Source: Oopsacas minuta
Lineage: Eukaryota > Porifera > Hexactinellida > Lyssacinosida > Leucopsacidae
Assembly (NCBI GenBank): GCA_024704765.1
Contig: JAKMXF010000307.1
Location: forward strand, 124,001-188,000
Reading direction: 5' to 3'
Length of the DNA: 64,000 nucleotides
Shown in pieces: positions 37,784-48,402 of this stretch. Position numbers and translations under genes: made by a program. Position 1 is the first letter of the stretch. Each line of letters starts with the position of its first letter. The notes beneath the pieces were generated by a model. The model searched no databases, was not told the origin of the DNA, and worked only from the letters and a program-made list of their open reading frames with translations.

Positions 37784-40029
37784 ATGACAGAAAATTTAAC
37801 TTTCCCAAAGTTCCGCCTCGAATTGGCAAGGATCCTGAAAGACAATAATAATTGTATCTTGAAAACGACAAAATATTTCAAAGAACACTTTGAAATAGAC
37901 TCTGATAATACGAAACTCTTGGAAACGTTGCTGTTAAGAATTCGGGACAGATTCAAGAAGGCGAAGAGATCTTTAGATTGTTTAGAAGGAGAATGGTGGC
38001 ATTCTAACATTTCCATGAAACCTGAGTTAAAGAAAAATCGTGTTTCTGATTTACTAGAGTCGTCTTCTGATGATGGTGAAGTTCCCATTCATTCAGTGAG
38101 TCATAGAAAGCATCTTGATGATCTCTCTCTGCAACAACAGCGCACTCGATTGTCAAGCCTGCTAGAATGCATTAAATCACTCTCAGTTATTGAGAATACT
38201 ACATAAATAAGCATTGCAGCGCTCTCATTACAACTATTGGCACATGAGGAGAATAATCGTCAGGTTGCTACGGTAGCCAAAGAGATTATTGTCAGTGGAG
38301 GATTCTGTAACCTCAGTAGCAAGCATGTTCCAGTTGATAAAGCCTTATTCCTGCTGGATTTACTTGAAGTGGGCAGACGAAAATGCACTCAACTACGTCA
38401 AACACTTCCACCAGACAATATACATTTCCCATCCTACAGCAAGCTAGCTAATCTGAGAGATGTCATGATTTCGCGATCCAGTATAACTTTATATCCTAAT
38501 CCAGCTAAACCAATAGGTATACACGCACCATATTGTTTTCAAGTTCAGAAAACCCTGGAAAGAATATTATCAATGGTAGATCGCCCCACAAGTGAAGAAT
38601 TCCCATTCACATTTAAAATCGTAGATGGCTTAGATGGTTCTGGTTGTCACACTATCTACAACCAGCAGACAACTAATACTTTCACCAAAAACTTCATTCT
38701 GTTTTGTTTCAAGCCCATCTCCATCCACACTGTAACAAACAGGATTGTTTGGCAGAATAAATCCCCTAATTCATCCTTCTCTCAAAAGACCTATTTTTCT
38801 CTGCGCTGCAACAGAATGCGAAGAAAATATCCGTTCCTTCATGGAGACTATGATTAATCCCGATACAGCGATGTTGCAAAATGGGATTCCTTTAGAAAAT
38901 GGTGTTGTTAATGTCGATATTATCCGCTCAATGTTTGATGGGAAGATGGCAGCCATTCCCTCTGGAGCTGGAGGAGCCAGTTGTCAGATGTGCACTGCCA
39001 CACATAAAAATTTGAAGGACCGGAATTTAGTTCTTGAAGGGGTTCCCCATCAACAGAAATATCACAGATGCAATCGAGTTATTTTCGCACATTGATGACA
39101 TTGAGTCATTCTTTGCTCTTTCGACTAATGAACGCTACTATTTAACTCATCAACCAATTTCAGAGATTAACATACATCCAGCATCTCCACTTCATTCATA
39201 CACAGGCGTATTTAGGTAAGTAATCTAGTACTCCATTAATCATTCAGAATTTGTCTTCACATAAATAAACCAATTTTAGGTCGTTCAATTTGCTGGTATA
39301 TCATCTTCGCATCGAAAAGTTTACCTGGTCCCCAACTTCACCAATTATCAAGGAGTCAATGAAATTCCTTCAAACATTTATTCAGGAGAAGACAGGATTA
39401 AAGGTTGACCAGCCTAATTCTAGCGGTGGAACCACCTCAACAGGGAATGTTGCTAGAATAGCCTTTTCTGATGAAACTGAATACCTTGAATGCATTCTAT
39501 CAACTGTAGCAATACAATATCGCCCAATCTTATCAAAGATACATACTCAGCTTTCAGCCATTCTTCGGGTTTTTAATTCAAGTCACAAGGTCAACACTTT
39601 GGAATTGGGGAAGTGGTGCAAGGATACCTACCTTGTCATCTTAGATTCTTCCCCATGGGCTACCATGACTCCAACCCTGCACAAGCTCTTGGCCCATTCC
39701 GAGGAGTTAATACGTGAGTCGAATTCTATCTATGGCTTAAAGGCATTATCAGAAGAAGGCACAGAATCATGCAACAAATTAGTTAGAAAATATCGGAAGA
39801 ATTTAGCTCGTAAAATTAGTTTTGAGACCAATATTATGAATATTTTCGTTAGATTAACTTCTCAAAGTGATCCAACCTTAGTAAACTATCGAAAAATTTG
39901 ACTTGTGAACGATGTGGTCAATCTGGACACACAACGAGATCTAAATGCTGCAATGCTATGAACAATCAAAAAACTAGCATACAGACTTTATTCACGACTT
40001 TAACCTCCAATACAGATTGCCTATCATGA
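37784..40029 (+). CDS. RAG1/Transib-like transposase with D-D-E triad and zinc-binding insert
   Basis: About 730 residues from MTENLTFPKFRLELARIL to a TGA at 40027-40029, with one intron (39216-39279, GTAAGT to TTTTAG). First catalytic aspartate in VDGLDGSGCH (GAT 38624); second in MFDGKM (GAT 38937), about 104 residues later against 108 in RAG1. The zinc pair CQMC starts at 38982. HxxxxH is in LHKLLAH (39680), about 208 residues after the second cysteine against 207 in RAG1. Glutamate in SEEGTESCNKLVRKYRKNLA (GAA 39764). The tail has CERCGQSGHTTRSKC. Four frame breaks (about 38207, 38786, 39043, 39893) sit in or beside short base runs, so sequencing error is possible. RAG1-like versus Transib proper is unsettled. 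Confidence 0.85.
39216..39279 (+). other. Short intron in the RAG1/Transib-like gene
   Basis: Donor TTTAG/GTAAGT and acceptor CAATTTTAG/GTCG flank 64 bp. Splicing joins TGVFR to SFNLLVYHL in frame, and copy 1 reads through the same place without an interruption (VFRWFMLLIYHL). An intron kept here but absent from the related copy is well supported. Confidence 0.8.
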
Positions 40030-40420
40030 ATTTAAGTATAAATATAATGTATATTTTGTAAATCAATAAGATAAATTCCATCATAAGTGTGATGTCATAA
40101 TTCTGAAGACGTCATAACTCTATAAATACAAGCCCTACAACAAAATTTTAAGTTCAAGGTGATTGCCAAATACGGATCACTCATATGTAATCAATAGATT
40201 TCATGTCGATAAAGTCGAGTAAAATGTATTTATTGAAGAAAATTAAAAATTTCACATATATCAATGACGTTATAACTTGGAAATTTTAGGCCATATACTT
40301 GTTATGACAAGCTGTATTGGTTCCTTATATATAATAATCTATATGTAAATAATACATTTCATATGGCTATCTCACACCAAAATAGCTATTCTTTACTAAC
40401 TGCCCTATTAAACCACTGTG

Positions 40421-40425
40421 CTCCT
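40421..40425. repeat. 5-bp target site duplication CTCCT (right)
   Basis: A perfect repeat of 37106-37110 directly after the CACTGTG end at 40420. Confidence 0.92.
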
Positions 40426-41497
40426 TCTGTGTCCAATGTTTTTCACATGCTCTGCTGTCCCGCATGCACAGATAACATGGAAATTTAATGTATCCTTTTT
40501 GCTGACCTAGCAAAAAACTAACCATTTTGAGGTCAACAGAAATGATCCAGTTGTGATCATGATATCCGAGTAAATTCATAACAATTCTAATGTAATCATG
40601 CTGTTCCTTCAAGATAGTGGAGTGACCAACTGGAACAGCTCCATAAATATTTCCATTGTGTAGAATAACACACTTGAGGCTGCGCTTGGAACTTTCCAAA
40701 AACAATCTCCATTCCCCTGGATCATATGAGGAGATACCCAGTTGTCCGAGAAGACCAGGAATATCGTTGCAATATGCCAGCTTATTTTCCATGAAAAATA
40801 GGGTAGAAGTTCTTCTCTTTTTCGAAAAAAGGAAACCTTTACAGTTCGATCCAGCAACTGTTTTTCTTTGAGCGTGGAGGCTAAGAGCTCAACTGCTTGT
40901 TTGGGCAGATCTAAATCACGTACTAAGTCATTCAGTTCTGATTGATTAAACTGCTGGACAGTTACTCTAGTTTCACAAGAAGGATCTTCAGATTCTGATT
41001 CTGTATCTATTTTTGATATTCCATTTCTACGATCTCTTCCCTTTCCAATTCAGTTTCTTCATCATCAGGAAAAGCAAAACCACTAAAAACCGGAGGAGGA
41101 AGTCTATCAGAGTGCGGGACAGGTCGTATAGCTGATGGTATACTAGGATGAGAAAGCGTTTGTCGGCTCTTCTTGCCAACACCTTTTGCATTGACCATGC
41201 AAAAGTAGCAGCCAGTCGTGTGGTCTTGGGGTTCACACCACAACCATCGGAATGGCAAAAGGCAGACCCTTCCGCTTTCCCTTTGTCCAGTCTCGGAGCA
41301 TTTCTTAGCAGTTATGGCACACAATATGAGGAGGCCTTTTCTTATCTTGATCACCAAGAGTGATATCAAAGTATGCTATGTAGGCACGCTTCACAAATGA
41401 TGTTATATTTCGTCTTTGATGCGAAAGTGTGTCCACACCACAGATGTAACAAAATGAACCAGGGCATTTTGCATTTATGTCTACTAGAAGAAACCAT

Positions 41498-44207
41498 GAT
41501 TAAATCTGAAGAGTTAAGAATCGAAATAAAGTCCTTTGATGCTATGTAACTTAACACAAACAAACTGAATAACAAAACCTTGGTTCTAATTAGGCTACCA
41601 GCAGACGAGCGGAAAAATAAAGCTTAAATGCATATTCTGCTGCATCTATCCACAACACTTCACTACAATCAAGTTTTCTAACTTTGTACTATTTCTTGTA
41701 TCTCGTGGAGTGACTAACTGCGAATGAATAACGAAATGGTCAACAGGCGTTAAAGGAGGTGGATAATAAAACAGGAATGCAGTATGGTGATAAAACTTGA
41801 TAACGTGGGGCTTTCAACAGAAAGCTTTGGGCTGATAAGCACAACTCATTGCGAACTTCTTCAAATGCGCTTAAATAGCAATCGACTACAACATGAAAGG
41901 TTCTATCTGAGACACTGTACCATGTTATAGACAAAACACAAACAAATAGCCTTAACTTTGAAAACCAGTTGAATAATCAGGCCTGCAAAATACTCATTTA
42001 GCACGTGCTCATCATTCAGCTATGACTAACAAATGTTCACAATGAATCCAGATGATGTATACAAAAAGAAAAATGGCTTGATAGATAAAAATGTATTTGG
42101 TGGAGATCAGATTTATGTACTAAATAAGCACCACAAACGAAAAAATTCAAATTGTCGAATGCACAATCCTAATGCATGCAGAAAGAAACTGATTGCAGAT
42201 TTGAAATCAGCATCCCAAATTATATAGAATCAGTTAAAAATCTCATGAGACAAAAAATGAAAAAAATGATGAGCAGTGTTATATTTCATTAGTTATTATT
42301 CCAATAGTTACTGAGATTTACGTACTTTTAGCATTAGATTCATAGTAAGAAACTTAGTAATATATTGCAGTATCATAGGAGTGATTAATTCAAGGAAATT
42401 ACATATTGTGGACCGGTGATCCTTTTTGTATAAATATATGGACCTTGACTGAAATCCTTTGGAAATCTATGCCCTATAGACTCTACAATTCCAATAGTTC
42501 AATTGATACCTCCTAGATCTATATATTTCGAGATAATGATGATTCCTGAATTTGTTGACTCAAAAACTGACGAGATGCCAGAAGTAGATGACTTGAAGAT
42601 AATGATGTCCTTAGAATGTTTGGAACTATATTTCACTCATATATATCATAAATTTATGATAAGTAACAATGAAATATTCTTGATAATTGTCGATTTTAGG
42701 AGACGAAATAGTTTGCTGATATGTTGTGTAATTATAAAATTGTTACTGAATTAAATTGGCTAATAGAATCACAGAAAAAATACATTGCGTAACCACTTTT
42801 GAGTATGCATTCTCAATTACAGATGGAACTTATCATATTAACTCAATAATATCTAAGCAATTTTTCAGATTTTGCATAAAAAGTACACGCATGTATAATT
42901 GATTAAGCTATAGATATCCATCAAAATTTTCCAAAAATAAATTCCAGAAATTCAAAAAGTATATTTTGAAAAACGTGCAGGACAAAAAAAAAGTATTATT
43001 CCACCCCAGCAACGAACATAACAGAGGATAATCCATGGAAAAACTAAATCTAAACAAATTCGCAAACTTGATTCTGGGGATACAAGTGGAAATTCAGTGC
43101 AGCAAAGTCGATTATTGACACCGAACAATCTTCCGATGAAGAAATAGTTCTCGAAGTATCACCTATAGAACCAACTAGTTCGCCATCAACTGATTGTTGC
43201 ATTTTCAGAAAAGGCACAAAAGAAAACCGCCTGCCCGGCGACTGCAAGCTTGGAAATATCAGATTGTTTGTATATACATCAGATATTTTGATATTTAAAT
43301 ACAATATTGTTAGGAATGAAATTTATCATATAAACACTATAATAATATGTTGTGTTTAACTTATCCTGAAATCACCTATGTATTACCACATTCGATGAAT
43401 TTAATGGACTAAATAAGCAGCATTTAGAAAATCTCGTCTTCGAGTAAAGACGGCTAAAATTTTAATAACTCTAAATTTATAGGTTAACCATTAATGAGCA
43501 GCAGCGTTAGTCTTTGCAAGCCTATTACCCACTTTGAAATGAACAAATCCGAATGTTTAGATAATTTTCTCTCCTCCAGTAGACGATCTAATAGCGCAAA
43601 CTACTAAATATTCTAATTAAATGGGAAACTTACAGGTAACAGATCTCTAGTTACAAAACATGATAAACATAGGGTTTTTGTATTAGTAGAAACATAGGTT
43701 GCTATAAATTCACTATTAGCAACATACATATTTGATAACTAAGTTTATATTGCCTAATGTCAAGACATAATATTTAGATTTAGATATATTTTAACGAATA
43801 TTACATGATTTATCTTAGTAGTCTTTCTCTAATTCTCTTACAACTATCCCAAAGTTTAGACTAAATCAATGACTATACACTATGCATATTCAAACACAAG
43901 TGCACAATAAAAAGTAATCAGGCAACTGTAAGTACTGAACCCTGGCGGATCCATCATTTTCGTTATAGCTAAGGAAAAGAACATCAATATTTTGTTTGCA
44001 TTTTCAAGAACAGAAAGCACATATGAACTAACATCGATATTTAGATACCATAATCATGTAATTCTAAGAAACCTTGACACCATAGTTTTGCTCAAGTCCA
44101 ATTTAGTATTCATGGTTGTAGCTTGGAAAAAGTGAAATTAGAGTTCCAAAAAATATAAAGAAATCGTGAAAAATTTTGTAGGTAGTTGAATTTCCACCAA
44201 GGAATTC
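41498..44207. other. AT-rich spacer with two unassigned short frames
   Basis: A 64-codon plus-strand frame (42033-42227, basic, KHHKRKNSNCRMHNPNACRK) and coding-like sequence near 43080-43300 (for example SSDEEIVLEVSPIEPTSSPS, plus strand) may be fragments of an unrecognised element or gene. Nothing else was identified. Confidence 0.3.
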
Positions 44208-44214
44208 CATAGTA

Positions 44215-45522
44215 CAGTGTGGCTCCAAAGTTCTGATACAAACAATTTTGTCTATAATATTTTTTCAGCATGACCTACATTATTGATTTTCTATATATAA
44301 TTAATACATACTATTAGGAAGATATTGCATAGTCATTTATTCAATATAACCACCCTTTTGGAAATGACAGGCTTGAGTCTGTTTGGGAATCCTTCTACTG
44401 CGGCACACAGAGTTTCTTGGGGTATCTTCTCCTATTCTCGAAACAAGGAAATCTTTAGAGAACTAACTGTGTTGTGTGACACAGAACAAGCCTTGATTTC
44501 CAAGATAGACCATACAGAATAGTCCATAGGATTTAAATCTGGATTGTATGGTGGCCATTCATCCTTGTGTACAAATTGGGAGTACTGTGCTTCATCCAAT
44601 CTTGGGTCGCATTGGCCGTATGGGTGGGAGCACCATCTTGTTGGAAGAAAAATAGCTGTCCAGAAAACATGGTCTGACTCAGACCATTTACCACAGACTC
44701 TAGTACAAGCTCTCGGTATGTTTTGGCACTGATTTTCACTTCTGGGTAATGAAAATCAGTGGTGTCCGGCCAACAGCGGAGGCCCCAGGCCAAACCATAA
44801 CCACAGCGATTTCTTGATCCGACTGATACATCCGAACTTATCGGGGATCGCTGAAACTGAGGTCGAGATGACTCTGTCGTTTTGGCTATTTGTAGCCTCT
44901 TCAATGGTGAAAATTTTCTCATCTGTGAACAGGATATTTTCGAGAAACCCAATAGCGTGTGGCGCAAGTAGGCTCTTGCTCCGGGATACTCTCTTTTCTT
45001 TCACCGACCCAGATAGGAATTGTACCTTTTTGCGTTTAAAAGAGCGCATTCCTAGGTCCCTTCTGACAACCCTTTGTATTGCTCGGCGAGATATATTGAG
45101 CTTCCAAGGCCATTTTCTTCATCGGACGGTGTGGGTTCCGCGGAAACCGTTCTCGCACCCCTTTCTTGAGACCTGGGTCGTTACAGATCATGGACGACAA
45201 GATCTCTGCTTGTCTACAGCGTCCCTAGTTTCCATATATCGATCTATCGTTCTGGAGATAAATGCCCTACGTCCTTTTGCAATATTCAGCAGTTTGAAAA
45301 TTTCAGATGGACTTTTCCTCGCTACATGCAACTCAATAATTGCTTACCTCTCAGACTCCATGGTCAATCACAATTTTTTTCGAAATAGAATACACCAAAT
45401 TGAAATAATATTCGTTAGGAAGCGTATAAGGTATGTCATGGAAGAGCAAACCATCGAGAATAATTCCTGATAATGGTTGTATATTAATCGTGATTTTGTA
45501 TCAGAACTTTGGAGCTACCCTG
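44215..45522 (-). mobile_element. maT-like DD37D element, copy A, in the P-like terminal repeat
   Basis: A 1308-bp element with terminal repeats CAGTGTGGCTCCAAAGTTCT (left) and the inverse of CAGGGTAGCTCCAAAGTTCT (right). TA precedes it; the expected TA after it reads CA. It is the same family as 52727-54039, in opposite orientation. It sits about 7 bases from the outer end of the P-like inverted repeat. Confidence 0.88.
44337..45361 (-). pseudogene. maT-like DD37D transposase, copy A (broken)
   Basis: It starts MESERSAIIELHVARKSPSE and ends with a KGGYIE-like tail. Conserved blocks are WPWKLNISRRAIQRVVRRDL, RSFKRKKVQFLSGSVKEKRV, FTDEKIFTIEEATNSQNDRV (first aspartate) and FFQQDGAPTHTANATQDWMK (second). 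Several frameshifts and stops occur, and the third catalytic region is damaged. It is readily aligned with copy B by eye. Confidence 0.82.
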
Positions 45523-48394
45523 CATTCTATACACTAAGGCAATGGCACTCAATTTAAATATTGGACCATGGATAACAATTACTCTGGGACTTTTCGGAAA
45601 GATATCTCGATGAGTCTACAGTGATTCATGATTTTATGAGTGAATATGATCATTTAATCAATTTCAAATTTGGCCACATAGGAATTTTGATACTGAACAA
45701 TACATTTAGTTTTGACTCATTTGCAAATTTCGCACCACATTAATTATGATACTAAAATACACACATTGTTCTAATGTACTCTTTGCATACTTACAATATA
45801 TTTTGGAAGAATTTACGGCAAATGATAAATTTCATTTTCTGAGATATTTGCATTAACAATATTTGACTGAAAAGTATTAAAATTTATCGCCTACAATGCT
45901 ATTAAATTGGTTATTTCAACGGCATATGCTAGAAATATATCCACTAGTGTATTTACCTCAATATAAGCATCTGAATATACTAAAATTAGTTATATCCTGT
46001 CATGCACACATCGCCAGATCAAAATTTAGTAACCACATTTTGATCACCCATTATTCGTAAAAACAATTTTTTACAATATTTCAAAAATATTTCAAATTAT
46101 TGTCACACTCAAATTCACATCTTGACTCAATTCAACGTCTATTAGCACATCATATTTGCTCTATTCTACCTCTATTTCCACTGTTGCCTAATTCTACTTC
46201 TACGATCTTCAACATGGCTTGTCATGTACCTGAATGTAGGTCAAACTACTACTATAAAGATGAATATATACGTCTTCTCCTTCCCTACTGACAATAAGAG
46301 TCGTGAGAAGTGGTTCCAAGCTATACCTCGACCGAGAAAGGACTATGAAATGAACAATCAATTGAGGATACGTTGTGAACTTGTAATAATGCTCTGAATT
46401 AACACCATACTCAATAGCTATCGGATTTTATTTCTTCAAGATCTGTACACATCATTTTCCTGGAGAAGACATCGAAAGGATCATACAATTCTTTGATGAA
46501 TGAAGATAATAAAGACGGAAAGGAAGAAAGTTCCTCTTAAGAAGTCCGCAGTCCCTACATCTTCCCCAACTGTCCTAGCTATCTGACTGACCCTACTGTT
46601 AGCTGTCAAAGACTATCTCTGGATGACAAGGAGGAAAGGAGGATACAGGAAACATGTCAAAGAAGTCTGCAGATTTTAAAGAAACTGAAGCTAAGTTTAC
46701 TATTTCTACTCTTAATTGTATCAATCCAAAGTTGAATCTTGTTGAACTTCCTTACGGCTGGATAATTTTTTGTCCCAATTCTGCCATCAAGTTTGTCTTA
46801 TGATACGATAATATAATACAATGATATAATGAGATTTCTCCAGTCAACTCAATAAGAATTCATGTAAACTTATGTTGCAAGGCTTTATATCAGGGAAAGC
46901 AAAATTACACTATCATGTCACTAAAATAACGATATTAGGTCATTAGAAAACATTATTCATGAAGTAGATATATTTGAAATGCAAAATGAGAACGTATTTT
47001 CTTCAGCCACCCCTTTGTTACAATACGTGAATTGTGCCATGAACAATATCGCAAATGCTGTTGATACATTAAATCCCACTCATTCAATGTCCGATTTAGA
47101 ACACGAAAACGATTCTATGATAATGCGTCTAAATTTTTTGCTCGATCAGTTGAAATATATAATCGTTGAGAATCATGTTGGCAGGTATAGCATTCTAACT
47201 CACGTCTTTTGTTTAAAAATCCACGGATTGTCACCAGCTTGGCATCGTCGTATTTAGGGTTTTAACTATATTATTTTCCACACGAGCGTAATTTGTTGAA
47301 AATCAAGAATAGTATTGGATTGGAGAGCGAGTAAACTAAAATTCTATGTGAGGTTGCTTCCACATTTAATGATTTAGAGCTTCATGTCGTACTTCAAATG
47401 GATGAAGTCTACATTCGGAGTGATGCGTCATATAAGAGGGGAAGGGTAATCAGATCGATTGACAATCCAGATGATACACGACTACTGTATTTTCTATGAT
47501 GGTTTCTAGTTTATCAACCAGATTCCCCTCTATTCGCCAGTTAATACCTTTAGGCTCTTCTTCTGCAGAAACTTTTTATCCTCTTGTTGAATCAACTATC
47601 TGTGATATTGAAGATTGTTGTCTGTTTGTCGTATCTGTGTATAGAGACAACTATCCACTCAATGTTCGATTAATCAAATGTTTTTCGCTGATTCGACACT
47701 GCGACCAAAAGTACACCACCCATGCAATCCAGAAACAAATTTGATTCTGTTATTTGATATTGTTCACATAATTAAATCCATCAGGAAAAAATTAATTAAA
47801 TTTGAAAAAATTGGATAATACATTCATTTTTCCGAAATTCGATGATTGCCATTTAAATGCCAATCCAGACCGAAATATAAGCGACTCAAATAAATCGTTT
47901 ACGTCTCAATTTCTCGTGCCAGCATTTCCACCATTCAGTTTACCTCTAGAATAAATTATTCCGAAATTTGCTATGTACCATTTGGAAATATCTGTAATTG
48001 GTTTAAATCTGATAGACGCAATATCTTGAAGCTAGCACCAAAATTAACAGCGAAATCTTGCTGGCCATCTAGGTTAAAACGACAAAATGTTATAGCGGCA
48101 TTGAAAATTTACCATGAAACAACATCAACTTGTCTATTAACTTGGAAAATGGAAAATTACACCTTTACATCAATCGAACTCTAGAATTTCTTGAATTAAC
48201 CAATAATGTGTGGGAAATATTTAATGTAAACTGGGTCGGAAAATATACGATTTAATGGCGAATATTAAGCTCCAATTTACCCCTCGGACTTTCATTAAAC
48301 ATTTTAGAACGTTCTCCTAACTGGTGGGTTAATCTGCCGTTTACATCTGGAAATTTAACTGCACAAACTTTTACCAGCTTTGACACACTTGTGA

Positions 48395-48402
48395 CGCGTT
48401 AC
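48395..48402. repeat. 8-bp target duplication of the hAT (left)
   Basis: CGCGTTAC lies directly before the hAT end and is repeated exactly at 51189-51196, as expected for hAT insertion. Confidence 0.95.

Larger units (their letters stand above)
37111..40420 (+). mobile_element. RAG1/Transib-like transposon, copy 3 (best preserved)
   Basis: A 3310-bp element whose two ends read CACAGTGGTTTA inward from each side (left 37111-37122, right 40409-40420). It is flanked by perfect 5-bp repeats CTCCT. Its terminal repeat differs from copies 1 and 2 after the heptamer, so it is a second subfamily. One transposase gene (37784-40029) with a 64-bp intron occupies most of it. No RAG2-like gene is visible. 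It sits inside GERFHQD-family copy 2. Confidence 0.9.
36497..41497 (-). pseudogene. GERFHQD-family multi-copy protein, copy 2, split by a RAG1/Transib-like element
   Basis: The same uncharacterised family as 10869-12643. N-terminus near 41497: CPGSFCYICGVDTLSHQR, then AYIAYFDITLGDQDKKRP, CYFC and RPVPHSD. The middle (40792-40426) has WRLFLESSKRSLKCVILHNG, SVDLKMVSFLLGQQKG and CYLC. After the insertion come FPPLHIKLVLMKQFVEALN, VHFLYSHL, GEQGERFHQD and a tail ending KRIFCPEL at 36497. Stops (including one at the insertion, where a tryptophan codon is expected) and frameshifts show it is dead. Joining 40426 to 37110 restores the family sequence. Confidence 0.8.

Noticed and set aside
37111-40420. 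A RAG2-like companion gene in the RAG1-like elements
   Set aside because: All three elements are about 3.1-3.3 kb and filled by the single transposase; no kelch-like or PHD-like coding region was seen.
44215-44226. CAGTGTGGCTCC end resembling the RAG1-like terminal repeat CACAGTGTGGC
   Set aside because: It is the end of a maT element: the following bases and the opposite end match the maT at 52727-54039, the flank is TA and the encoded enzyme is DD37D.
46214-46500. THAP zinc finger as a host transcription factor
   Set aside because: It is followed in order by P-transposase motifs, has frame breaks, and has a second decayed copy at 62755, so it belongs to a transposon.
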